Origin: Apostichopus japonicus
Taxonomy: Eukaryota; Echinodermata; Holothuroidea; Aspidochirotida; Stichopodidae
Assembly: GCF_037975245.1 (NCBI RefSeq)
Contig: NC_092572.1
Span: forward strand, 20,340,489 to 20,404,488
Length of the DNA stretch: 64,000 nt
Direction of reading: 5' to 3'
The translations under genes and the position numbers were made by a program. The first letter of the stretch is position 1; each line of letters opens with the position of its first letter. A model generated the notes under the pieces. It saw only the letters and a list, made by a program, of their open reading frames with translations, was not told where the DNA came from and ran no database searches. Of this stretch, positions 1-13,700 are shown one piece after another.

Positions 1-1635
1 TATGGCCGCCCAAAAAGGTTTAGGATTATTCCCCTTCCATTCCTACTTATTGAGGCAACAAAAAAGGGAAAATACAGTAAAGAATATATATATACGGTAA
101 ACTATGTTGAAGCAAGCACGCACAGTTTAATCCAGGCTTCACTCGGACGCGAAAGTGCAGTGTTCACTTTGTAATGTGCATGTCCATTCTACGCTTCCGT
201 ACTTTACCTTTCAGAAAAGCGCAGGCATACTCAATAAGCCCTCTTCTCCTTACAGTATCAAGATATGATTATCAAGTCATTACAGACATTGAATTGGCAA
301 GTGCAGTAAAACTATTTTTTTTTTGGAAGAAATGTTATTTCGTAACAGACCGAGAATTTACTTGACGAAACAGTGTATTATACACGCCTAACAGTAAGGG
401 ACAGTTGTGAATGTATCTTGTTTCCGGATGGAACTTAAGCAATCCAACTGTTTTACTTCTTTTAATAGCAGAAGTGATACTGCGCTGCTTAGGTACATCG
501 CCGAGCAATGCCATACAGAAGAGTGCGACGCATTGTGAGTTTGTTTGACAACATGTCGTCATAGAGTTAGCTTAACATTAGACATATACTCGGTACTTTA
601 CATTGTATGGTGGTGTATACAAACTTAGCGTTTTTCCTAACTTCGCGTACGTATGGCACACAAGGGCTTAACCTCAAATATATCTACTCGTAAAGTCTTA
701 ATTTAGGCTATTAGAAGTAGTGTTGTACTTGAGAGTAAAATTGTAATCTCTTCTTCGAACTCAAGTTTAATCTATACAACCACAGAAAAGACGGCCAAAA
801 ATGTACAGTGATGTGTAAGTAATAAACTTTAACCATGTTTCCAAGGCACCTTCACGAATTATTTCACCCAATTTGATTACTAAAAATGGGCTGGCATTTG
901 TACATGAAGAATTTCACAACTATTGTAAGTAATATTTCAATTTATTGTAAACGTTTATAATGAATCTGTTAATTATTAAGTCTATGAAATGCAGAATGGC
1001 GTGGCGCGAGCAAACGTTGTCATGACACAATGCAAATTGTGATAAATGTTCTTCATCAAATCACGAAATTGAGCATTGAAACTTGAAACTTTCATTGTGG
1101 GATTCCCTCAATTTTCATTTTTTTAACGCCCTTCTTTCTATAAAATTTCTGAGACGACTTAACTTGCTCTTTCTGACTCAGTTCTGCAAAACTGTAAAAA
1201 AAATACTGGTTTCCTTTTCGGATAGTATCTGATTACTATTGATAAACACTAGCTATATATTAAGTTAACAACAATAGCATTAACAATTTTGGCAGTGCCG
1301 ATTTTTTTTCACAGAACATATTTCCCACTATATCACTACACAACACAAGCTGACTGGCTGGCTCGTTTTAAACAGGCCATGATAACTGATGTTATAAACG
1401 TTCTAGTACATACTAGAACAAAAGTCTTTAGCATTTGTGTCCATCTGTGCCATAAATTATATGTGCATTCTGTTTATAAAGTTTGTAACATGAACAAGAG
1501 CAACATTGTTTGGAGTTTTATATTGTGGATACCCCTGTCCTCCTGTGTAACCTAAAAGATTTGTTTTAGATTTAGGTGGTAGATTATAGTTGTACCCCTA
1601 AACTAAATAAATCAAAACTCATGTTGTCTCTACAG
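1..1635. promoter_or_regulatory. Upstream region of the receptor, conserved with the second copy
   Basis: No convincing coding exon. Long stretches align with 55180-58008 (for example around 180-240 with 55500-55560, 540-620 with 55910-55980, and 1310-1380 with 57655-57720). Promoter and 5' leader are probably here. No TATA box can be tied to a start site. Confidence 0.45.
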
Positions 1636-1655
1636 GTACAAATCCTTTGCAAGAT

Positions 1656-1701
1656 ATGGATTCTGTATTAATTTTGTCCATGGTCATGTTCCTTTTGTCA
1701 G
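1656..1701 (+). CDS. Receptor exon 1: signal peptide
   Basis: Encodes MDSVLILSMVMFLLS plus the first base of a Gly codon (phase 1), followed by GTAAGA. It is a short hydrophobic leader. A good splice acceptor (TCTCTACAG) ends at 1635, 20 bases before the ATG, so there is probably an upstream non-coding exon. The arrangement is conserved in the paralogue at 58026-58071. Confidence 0.8.
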
Positions 1702-4700
1702 GTAAGATTAATTAGAATGTCACTTCGCATTTGATGTTTGTCACAAATTTACAGTAGCTTGACCCAGTGTACCAAGTAGAAATATAACTAACATATAAAG
1801 AATCACTATTTCTATACCAAGTGAAATTATTTCAAAAGTATTTATGACTGCATCCTGTTCTTTATTTAGTTATTGTGTTTCTAAGTAATACTCATGTGCC
1901 TTAGGTAATTTGAAACCTAGGGGCAGCTATTATTGGTGCTTTAATTTGTTTGCAGGAAAGGTTCAAGATAAACTAAGTATAGGAACTATGTAGTACAATT
2001 TGCGTCACACACGTAATGTACTTTCCAAATTCAATTTTCAATTTCAAAATCAATACTTAAGTACATGTTCATCAGGCATTTAAGGTAAAAGAATTTTGTC
2101 ATTAGAGGTGTACACATCATCAGCTGTAACGAGGATTGTACAAATGATGCTGCGTAATGAACAAGTGTTGTGAGATACATATTTTGTTCTTGACAATTTT
2201 CAGGTCCACTTATAGTGAACGGCCAGGGTTCTGTATACTTATTTGGTGACAACGTAACGCTTCCATGTTTATCAGCTACATCGAGTGAGAACGAGCAGTT
2301 CACATGGATTGACCAGACAAAAGCTGTTACTATTTATTTTGTCAGTGATAGTGATGAGAAAAGAAAAACATTCGCCGGTAGGACCAAAGACAAGTATGAC
2401 AACTTTGACATAGATAACAATTATCCTAACAATGTGAGCCTTCTCATCAATTTACTGGAGGTTAACGATGCTGGAATATACAGTTGTAATTTTATACGTC
2501 AAGCAACACCAGAACCAATTCATGTTGATGTAGAGGGTGAGTATCAAAAGTCATTACATATTTTGGTCAATTTCTCTTTAAAGAGGCCATGAAACGAAAA
2601 ATCCAACTAATCAAGAGTAACTTCCTCTGAATCTATGAGAAAATCTATGTTCAAAACTATCCTCATCATCTTGAAAACCTCAAGGACTAATTAAAAATTA
2701 ACGATTTAATATTCGGATCCGAAAATAGATATCATATACAATTATGACGTCATTTTAGGAACACAAGTGCCAAGCCCAGGCACGTACCGGATGTGCGACA
2801 ATCTTACCGTCACACATACACGCACATTTACACTGAGAGAACAACCACTGTATTACGCTATATCGCTAGAAATTTCAAGTTTTTTTTACAACATTTTGTT
2901 AAATATCTGAAAGATATGCCGGTCCATTATGTTGTTGTTGGGGCTGCACAAATGTCATAACCCATGCAATTAGCCTTCATCGATAGCCGAAGGACGAAAA
3001 CAACACGGCGATTATTGCCAAGTTAGTGCACAACACCAGCGCCGATTTACTGCGCCTAGCCAGTATACAGCTCCGTATGTAGCGAACACTTCACGGAAGC
3101 ATACTACGATCCCTCATTTTTTATGAAATAAAACAAATGGGCTTTTACGGGTCGACATAAGCGAGTCGTTCTTCTGTCAAGTATTCCACATTAAAAACTC
3201 CGAAGACCAGATTGGAGAACAGGAAACAGGAAGATTGGAAACAGGAAGTGGCGATCCTTGTACTTGTATATGAATACATAACCAACACACTATATATATA
3301 TGGGTTGTAGTTCACCTTAACACAACTCACAATACGGTTTAGGGAGTTCCGCGAATTCCAACAACACATGCACAAAATGGACTGGATTTTGTTTTTAAAT
3401 GCTTCGTTAATAAATTCTTACCACGTTGTATGTTCCTTGCAATAGTTCCGAACGGGTTTGTTCTTCGATATTTTGTGGAGCTTCAATTTCGGCTCGTTTA
3501 ACAGGCTCGAACTGATACGGTTCTAACACCTCAGGTTTACCCACAACGTTCGGTTCAATATTGGCATGATCATCGCTTTCACTCTCTGCTTCGAATATGA
3601 GCAAGGGCACTCTAATTATAGCCCAATTTCACTGCCTTGTGAAGAACCACTATCACTTTGAACTTCGGTTGCTTCATTTGGTTCTAAATCTGACATTCCA
3701 CGGGAAATTTCGATCTGATTTCGCGCCTACTTGTTATCGACTGTTATGTGTATTTATGTACACTTGTCGTACTGTAAGTATGATATGTGTTCGGAAGGAT
3801 TCAGCGAGAGCAAAATCTTGTTCAAAACATGACGTCACATGACGTCATGCGAATCGGAAAATTTTCGAGTAAACAAAGTTTCAAACGCCGAACAGGGTAA
3901 AGTAAATCTCAATTTTCGAAGGGAAAAATCAAATTTTTAACTGGCAGGATGGTTGATATATGTTCTAGAGAGCATGCTTAGATGGATCCAAAAAGACAGG
4001 ACGTTGAAATTTCCGTGTCATGGCGACTTTAAAGGTTTCGTCGGGAACACAATGCTTATCTAGAGTGTATTATTGATACAATGCTGTAGTTTAACATGAC
4101 ATGCAAATTGCTTCCACTCAGAAAAAAAACTTACGTCCCTCCAATCCTTCATGAGAACACTTTATATACATCATCACAAAATGCACTCTACTGTAACGAA
4201 CGGTATGCAACTCTTGTACGGTTGTACCGTTCGTAGCGCATATGAAAGTGTTATATGGTACGCATACCATGCATGTGAACGTCGGAATTCATTGTAAAGT
4301 AAGACGAATACCTACGTAGAAAATTAATACAAATATTGCATTTTTCAACTGAATTAATTGAGCCCTTTGAGTGATGTACAAAAGATTCCGTATATCTTAA
4401 CGACACGAGAACAGCCCTTAAAAGGACTAGTACTTACAACTTTTATGAACCCCTGTCGTAAGTTACCATAAACCAATGCAATGCTATTCATAACTTTTAG
4501 TTTAGATGATAATCGTAACCTTTCTTGTCATGCAAGCGAATTAGTGTGTTTGGGTGCGTGTGTTGTGTGTATGTACGCGTGTGGTGCCATAGCTATCAAC
4601 TCGAGGACACACATTCTCTTTGAGGACATTTGGTGTGTGACTGTCAATTTGAGGACGTTATAAAATTGTAAAATTGGTTATTAAATTGAAAATGCCCCAG

Positions 4701-7700
4701 TAACTCCTGAGTCAGTATGGGGGATGTCCTCAAATTGTCACCATCAAACACAAATTTGGCTTATCTATGTGTTCGAATTTACATCCTCAATTTGTTTATG
4801 TCGTTATCTTGTACATCCTTAAATTGTCACTTCATGAAACTTTGTGTGTATTGTCTTTAATTGGTTGTTGTTTTAATCCTTAGAAATATTATCGAAGGAG
4901 CAGTACTTTCAAACTAGTAGCCTACATGTGTTTTAAGATAAATTTAATTACAAGTAAAATTGACATCAAGAATAATTATTGGCTACATGATGTATGTCCC
5001 CCGATACTGCCTCCGCCTCACTTAAACCCGAACGCATTTTTTTTTTAAATACACCAGGTCCAGGCAAGTTCTGATTTATAACGCAAATTACGCAAATTGA
5101 TTGGTATTATATAGGTCATATTAAAATGGAAGACCGCCGAACGATAAAACTCGCAGTGTGGGCTTCATTATTGCTTATAATATAAAATAGCAGCTGATCA
5201 AGATTGTGGAAATCTTCTTTCTATAGAGCTAGTATTTGATAACTTAAGAGCACTTGATAATCCATACCATAGTCAGGTGGTTTTGTACTTGTGGATGATT
5301 CGTGTATTTTCGTATGTACACGTCACTGCATTTAACAGTACTTACTTTTCATAAGTTGTTTGATTGCAATGTTCCTCAAAGAGCTGCCAATGCACCTCGT
5401 AGTCCTGTGTATATACTTCGACTACGGCATTTGTTTATTTTGCACGAAAATCGCCCCCAAAGACTGAAACGCGATTTCGTACAATTCAAACGTGTGAAAA
5501 TCGTACATCAGACCTCAGGAATTTGTGGTTACTGAAGCAAAGAATGAAATGTAAAGTAGTGGAATGAAAGATTAGAATTTGCGAAGCCGTTGGTAGAAAA
5601 AGATCGCAACAACGGAAATATAAGTACAGTATCATAAAGATGCATTAACCGCAACTTTGAACCGAAGATCTAAATCTACGTTTAGCTTGCTGATGTAAGA
5701 TATCATTAAGGTAGGTTGGAGTTCCAGTTTTAATTCCACGAAAAACTAGAATGTCTTATTGGTAACCAGTGTGTAGTTCTACTAGTATAGGAGTGATTGG
5801 GTTAAACCTGTTCGCCATATCGACAATTCGAGCAGCCGTATTTGGGATCCTTTGCAATCTCGATAGTTAGGATGTAGCGACACCAAATAGAAGAGAATTG
5901 CCATAATCAAGACTACTCGATCGCCATTATTGTTGAAACGCTCGATTGCCATAATCATACTAGATTGCCATAATCAAGCCTACATATATAAGTATTATCA
6001 TGCCCTCCAGTGCACCAGCCAGTTCCCTCTTCTCACAAGAAATCACAGGTGATACCCTGCCTTTGTGTAACATGTGACGTCCTCACTCCCTGATGATATA
6101 TATTTCATTGAGCCAGCAGTGAGGTGCTCTATGTGCACTAGATAATGGAGAATATGTACGAAGAACAATGGGATTGATTTTACCAGGCGGAACCGTCGCA
6201 GTGATTATGACATGCTCCCTTATTTTAACTGTTTTCATTAAAATCATTGCAGGAAATCACTTAGTCTATTAACTTTTCAGATTCTTTTAAAGCTTTGTTT
6301 TATAAAACAGTTAAAACAATTAAACAAGTGGCTCGATATCATCTCTTTAATCAGCTTCAAAGAACACAACAAAGACGGGCCAATAAAGCTTTATGCTGAA
6401 CATGACCAAAAACGGTTGATGCAATGAAACTTATTCAATTTTGTAAACCCTGGCCTAGACTAGTAAATATATTTATTCAATTACCTGTACAAGTATTACC
6501 ATGTGCAATGACTTAGTAAATTCATTAACAAGCTTCTGATGGAAATTAAACTTTCTGTAGTGTTTAGACATGTAGTTTCTCACGCCTTAAATGTTCATGT
6601 TTTTCGTCTATTTGGTAAGTACAGATATGATCGTCAGACCAATAAACCATTCCTGAAATACTCTCATCCTGAGCAGTGTGTCTTATTCAATACAATGCTC
6701 ATTCACATTAATTTATGATCAATTAATTGTAGTATGAGGTATCCAAAGTTTATGATGACCACAGATATGACTAGGAAAGTACATGATCCGATGACCCTTT
6801 CAATGTTCTGTCTCACACAGCAATGCCTATTTCAGTTTCGATATCCTGTGCAAGATCTTCCTCAACTGACTGCGCATCAACATATTCACTTACATCAGAT
6901 CCTTTTAATTGTACCTGCATCGCTTTTGGTGCATATCCTAACAGCCTGCAATTTGATTGGTCTAGTGGTGATGTTGCTGGTGTCGAGCAACCCCCAATAA
7001 ACAATACAGAGAGACCTGGATCATTTGACTACTACACAAATGCTGAAATAGTCCCCACAGAAAACCCAGGATCTGTGACCTGTACATTGAATGGGTATAG
7101 CGAAAATTGGGAAGGAGTTAATCATGCTGTTTACGATTTTAGTAAGTTCTTGTGTTTGGTTTTGTTTTGGTTCAACACCATTAAGAATAGTTACAGTGTA
7201 TTACTTCCATTCAACAAAGTCGAAAGGATGTCATGCTTCCATCACCATTTGTGTACATGAACATATATGTCTCGTCCATCATTATGAGGAAAACCATATA
7301 TCGCTTTACCAATTTATATCAAGATATTATCATGGCTATCGATTTTTCACAATAGATTATCATATTATCCACTTCATTTTGGTGTGCATAAGTTTATGTA
7401 TTTAATATGTATGGCTTACCACACTATGAATATGTTTAGAAATCGTAACCACGAAATGTGTTCGTTTTCTGGTTCTTCACATGAAAGTAACTTTAACTTC
7501 TGCAATTTCAATTGAGTAGATGGAAAATACTCACAAGAATAGGCTGCAACACTGATATGCTGAGCTTTATTTCTTCTTTGGGAACAGGCCTCGGCCAACC
7601 ATTTTGCTTGTGTTTCAGAGGTGGGAGGGGGGTATTTTTAGACGAGCTAGACGCGATTTAGACGCAGACGAGTGTCATAAATAGACGGGATGATATGTAT

Positions 7701-10700
7701 GTTTGCACCGTGCCTCAATGTATGTTCCTGAGGCTACAGTGACATTGTATGATAAAACCTGAAGTAATGAGTAGCCAACATCTCTCTTTACATCGAGTTT
7801 CGGGTCTTTTTGGTAGAGAAATACTTCTTAAGAAATAAATTAATCTGACAAAATATGGGTGAAACAAATTTATACTTCTCCATCATACAGCCTAACAGCT
7901 TTGTATGCAGCATTTTACACAGATCTGACAGCTTCCAACACATGTTTCTCTTTACTATGGCATGATGATGGAAAGTAATGGCTACAGTACACATGTTGTT
8001 ACAGTCACGATCGTACATTGTTAACAATATCTAGTTAAGTATGCTTTGAAGATAACAGTAACATTTTGTTGCTTTGTAAGTCATAACACCAATTGTAAAA
8101 GTCACTTGAATTGGGAGTTTGACTTTTTCAGTGGCTAGTTAGAACCATTTGTTTTTGTTGATAAATCCACACAATGAAATATTTCTTTTTTTGTTTGGTT
8201 TAAAAATGGGTAAAAAGTTGCCACGAAAAGAAGAAAGGAAAAAGTTTTTTAAAATGGCAAGAGTAAAATGTTGGGCAAAAGATTGACTTCTTCTTCAAAG
8301 AAGTCCAATTTAGTAATTAGCCTACAGATATTCAATCGAGCTTCAAAGCACAAACATCAATGGAACAGGAAATATAGATCCATATATCACAGGTACATTT
8401 AATGGAAAAAAAAACGACATTTAGTCAATGATCAGAGAAGAAGTTAAACAAAAAAAGGTCCTTACGTTTACTTAAAAAAATTGTAGAAAAAGTTACATGT
8501 GGGCAACTTTTATAGAAATACCAGCCATTGTAATGAAATATGAAACCTCTAATTATTGTTAGTAGCGCACTGACAATTGGTGTTTGATACATATGAAGTA
8601 CTAAACAACTGTTTCATACAAAATTTACCCATATTAACATGAGTTCTCTAAGGAATACATTAAAAAGAAACAATATGATATCGGTTGTGTCTATTACTCT
8701 TCATCTTTCAACAAACAGGTAATCTCCTATACAATGTTTTGGTTATGTTGACAGATCCACCGATATGTAAACTGAAGAGCAGATGCATCGCAAAAGGCAC
8801 TATGGTCAGTCTAACATGTACATGCACTAATGCATCTCCAGATGAGGGATTGGTGTACAGCTTTTATAGAAATGATGACCTATTGTCAAGCGGAGACACC
8901 AACGTGTTTGAGGCAGCCATCGATTATGATCAGGAATATATATTCGGATGCAGGGGATGTAATGGTGTTAACTATGGTAGTGAATCAAATGATACAGAAC
9001 CTGTGATATGTCAAAGAAGTAAGTATACATGTACATTATTTACATCACCAACAAGGGATAAATTGTGAGTGTTAGCAACGAAAGTTATTAGATTATTAGA
9101 TTATTAAAAACCCTTTTACTTTTTAAAGATTTTATGAAGTGAAAATTGTTATATCTGTGCTCGTAAAAAAAGCAGTTTCTGCAGGTTCATGTCAGAATCA
9201 ACCGTAACGCGCTGGGACGATAACACAAGGTAGAGCAACATATCCAATCCAACAAACACAATCCAATATGTTACCCCATTCTAGTGGCTATGCATTAAAC
9301 AGTAACGCAAAATATATACCATGTGTTTGGGATGACTTTCCAGCATTTGCATCAAGGATATAGACTCTGACGCCAAGGACTTAGAAATGACAATGCGGGG
9401 AAATATTATCACTTGAACACATGTTTGCTACACGTCAAAATAAAATTAAAATGTGGCAAGTACACATGTATCATTTAACTTTATGTCATTCCCCCTAGGA
9501 GCGGAAACTTACAAGATAATTGTACTTCGTGGATATTAGTACACTTCTATGGTCACACATAAGGTACAATGACCTGCTGTAAACATGTGCACTTGGCAAC
9601 ACAACTGAATAAAGATAAATATTGATAAACAATGTTCTCAATTATATTGTTATGCCTAGTGGTAATTTTGTGGCCGACAATGAGGCACGGAATGGAAGAG
9701 AAAGTTAAATGTTTTGCACTGAAAAAAATCTCATGTAAATATATCTTGTAAAACTCTAGATATGGTTTTCTGTACGTTAATGTATGTAGCACCCCAGAAT
9801 GTTGTCACGACAATAGTCTCCAGCCATAGAAGGGCTAAGATCTCTGGGGCGGATGGCCAGAATGGTGGATGTAGTCTCATTATTCAGACTCAGAATGAGA
9901 CCGTTACAATTTCATAACCGGAGTTCATTGACAGAAATAAGTTACAAAAACATGCACGAGTCCTCCAGTGGTACTCCACCACAAAGTATTGGTACTAGGC
10001 AGTTCCTTACTGGATAGAAATTCCGACGTTGCGATAACGACCTACGAATCGCTACCAGGCTGGGAGCTCACTGGCAGAATCGGACAGCATGAGGACGAGA
10101 GAGTAGAGAGGGTACCACATCAATATGTTAGAACGTTGGCTGTCGGACGAGCGTTGGAGACCTTCATACCATAAGTGCAGAAGTACAGAGTGACGGTCTT
10201 CACCAAATATACCACGGTGGTGGACTACGTCTATGGTCAAGGGGGGGGGGTGGAATTACGAACTGCTGATGCAGTAGCAAAGGATAGAATATGGTCTTAT
10301 GAGCGTCTCACATAGCTTGGTTGGAAAAAGCCTTGTCGAGAGGTACCTTAGATTCCAGCGATTGTTTACTGTCCCAATGCACGTGAGAGAGACTCTTCGA
10401 GATTCTGGAAAACCACTTACAATTCAACAATTTTGTGGTCCACATAGTATTTGAAGTTTTAGCCCAGGTAATTAATAGATACATATTCCAAAACCCCCGG
10501 GAATGACCATCAAAATATCGAGGATCAGAAGGTTAGCACAGTCGTCGGATTTTTCAGCAGTACTGTGAGCATTTACCAAAAATCTTACGAACCGATGTGC
10601 TCAGCTTCTTTGGCGGCATTGGCAAAGAAAACATTGTTCCTTTCAACAACATAAGCAAGGAGAAGGAGTTGCCTAGATGCGCTGTCCACTAAAGATAACA

Positions 10701-13700
10701 ATATTAGGTTTGAGAACCATTGATTTAAAATGGTATCAGATCCGGTTTATAGCTAAAAACATGGTTCTGACATTCCTTCGGGGAGATATATTTATACCGG
10801 AAAATCAGACGATGTCATCTATTGCCGAGGATAAACTGTGGTGAGGGTAAGGTAATGGTATTTGAAGAGAACAGGAAGGCTCAGAGGAACGAAAACAAAT
10901 TTGTTTATATAGCCACGGGCATCATTATCGGGAGCATCAAATGATAAGTTGTCGATTTGGCTGACTGAGGTAATCAGACCATTAGCAATTGATTCGGCGA
11001 GAGTAAGGGCACATGACAACAGATGAGTCGCAGCGTAGACAGTCCTGTTCGCTGGAGAATCGATATTTTGCTGGCAGAGGCAGCGTTTGGTTGAGCCGTG
11101 ATGCGAGGAACGGTGGGTACTAGATCCCACCCCTCGGACTTCCAACCATCGCGTGCTGCTACTCGGTGCTAAGGTTGAGAGGAGACAGGTAATCAAGGAG
11201 CGAAGTAAATATTCTAAAACTTACTGGTTGGGATATTTACGAGGGACCTGCTTACTTGTCTCCATTCCAGCCGACCTATTGACACAAAGTCCTCATGGAG
11301 TCCGGTTCACATTCCAGGAGATCAGGGTCGCCATCGATTTTGACTCAAATGACCACTTAAACATTGACGAGTTCAAAATTTTGAACCCACTTTAAACCTG
11401 ATGTCATGTTTTGAACCTAGTTGCGAAAAATTAAGTTGTCAAGGTTGTAGCATGAAGAGAAGGCTTATGGCACACTAAGCTGGATAGTCGTCAAATTGTG
11501 CCAGATCGGCAATTTGCTGGGGAATTGTGTTGCACTGTAGAAGGTATATACTGTATATCTTGTGTATATAACGTAGAGCGTGTATTATGAACAGTTTGTA
11601 TGCGGATTTATTACACATATGAGGTATGATATGTGTCGTAAATTGGTTATATGGATTGTGTCTATGATGATATGGGTTACATGGCGAATTGTACAATTGG
11701 TATTGTATGTTGCGTTCTTGGGGTAAGCACGTATGCAAAATCGGTGAGGGTAGTCTCCCCTTGATCGGAGGTGAGACTACTACTGGGTATAAATAGAGAA
11801 TTACTTAAGTATAGGCAGGTGTTCTCATGACAAGGTGAGGTATTGACCGGGGGGGGGGGGGGACGGTAATACAGGGCGCACAGTGTTAAAGAGTTTACCA
11901 ATTCATTCTAGGCAAGGTAGAATAGAGTGCTAAGGTTTTGTGGAGACATGCAAACTCGCCACTCGTAATATCCAATGCAGTTTTGGAATATCGACGAAGC
12001 AATAAGTATGCATAGTTACCAAAACAGTGTATAGTGGTGTAGCCAGAGGTTACTATCATGCTTCAAAAATGTTGTGTTGAAAGGAGTCAGATCTATACAA
12101 AACTTTGCATGCAAATACCATACATTGATCAGACCTGTTTGATATAACATATACGCGTAGGCAGTTAGGATTAAGCTTGCTGTGACTCCTTTTGTTTTCC
12201 TTTGTAACTTATATTCATTCTCCTATGAGTTTAACATGTATTATGTTAATGCACGATCAGCTGACTATAACGGCCCAATTAGATTCGATAATTTGTAACA
12301 GCTACTTATAAACACCATTTATTCATGCGTGCGAGTTATGTTGTGGTGAACCATTTAATTACAAGCGTGCTTGGTAAAAATACAAACACACTCGCACACC
12401 CAAACAATATTAACGTAACGACAGGTTGATACCCATACTGTTCTTGCTAAGCCATAGTCAACTTATGATGAACTGAATTAAAATAACTTTAACCCAATGT
12501 GAATACCGACTATTGCCTACTTGAGTTGTTGGCAAAAATAAGCAGTTCTTAATGTTGAACAAAATTGTGCAAGCGAGTTGGTTCCGTTTAGGACAAAGTG
12601 TTACCGGGGACCAATACCTAGATTACAAAGATATAAATAATGAAAAGACTGGATCAAAACACACAAAAATCATCAATGTCTATCACGTAGACATATATAA
12701 ATTAACGAAGATGACAATGTTTCTTTAATAAGTCCATCATGTTCGTTCAGAAGTTGCCTCATATGATAACTTTCATTATATTTAAACTTAATGTTTTCTG
12801 AATAGAAAAACTTTTTTTCCCGTAAAAGGAGGACATTTTTATTTACTGATATATTATATAACACGGAAAAGGGACAAACATGCAAATTGAAAAAAAAAAT
12901 AGCAATCAGTTTTCATGAACTAACTCTCACCTACAAGGAATCGATGCCACTTGTATATGGTTTGTAATTGCTAGCTCAACGTTGTCAAAATAAATTGTCC
13001 TTTTATTCATACATTAATGTGTCTATATTTCACATTAGAAACTTTTCATTCTGGATATTGAAACTTTTTGAAATGGAAATTATATGCTGTAAATTCCTTA
13101 CCAGCGAATTTAACGGTAAATGCTCACAAGGGAGTGCTACAAATAAGAGCTGGAAATATCTCATCTTTTTTGGTTCTCATCTAATTTGGACAAGTCTAAC
13201 TTTCTCCACATTAGTCAGATTGTTATGTGGAATTTGGGGCAAATTGTATGGCAAGGAAGCACAAAGCTAACTGGCTTTCTGGATACCAGTTAGTATTGAA
13301 ATGTTAATATTAAAATTGACGTTGAAAGTGCGAAACTGCAAAATATCAATGATTACTAATATTGATGATATTTCTTTATTCAAACATATTTTAGTAGAAC
13401 TCAGAAGGGCATAGATGGTACAATATAATAAAAAACATCGAATTCAATCACTTGAACGGGAATTTTTCTGTACTCTCCGTGAAAGCAATGTTTTGATCCG
13501 GTCATATCGGCCTATGTGTATTATTTATTGATTATGTGCAGTAACGTTATTTGATATGACAATTGAGGTTTGCTTCATATTGGTATCAACGTATGTTGTG
13601 AGTCATAACAGCATTGCGTAATCGTTGGTGAAATTGTTTTGCGCATTACGGATAAACAACTCAGCTCATTAAGCAGATTGCAGCAAAGCTAATATACACA

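Noticed and set aside
10052-11901. Cluster of minus-strand frames suggesting a retroelement in intron 4
   Set aside because: No reverse transcriptase, protease or integrase motif could be found in any frame.
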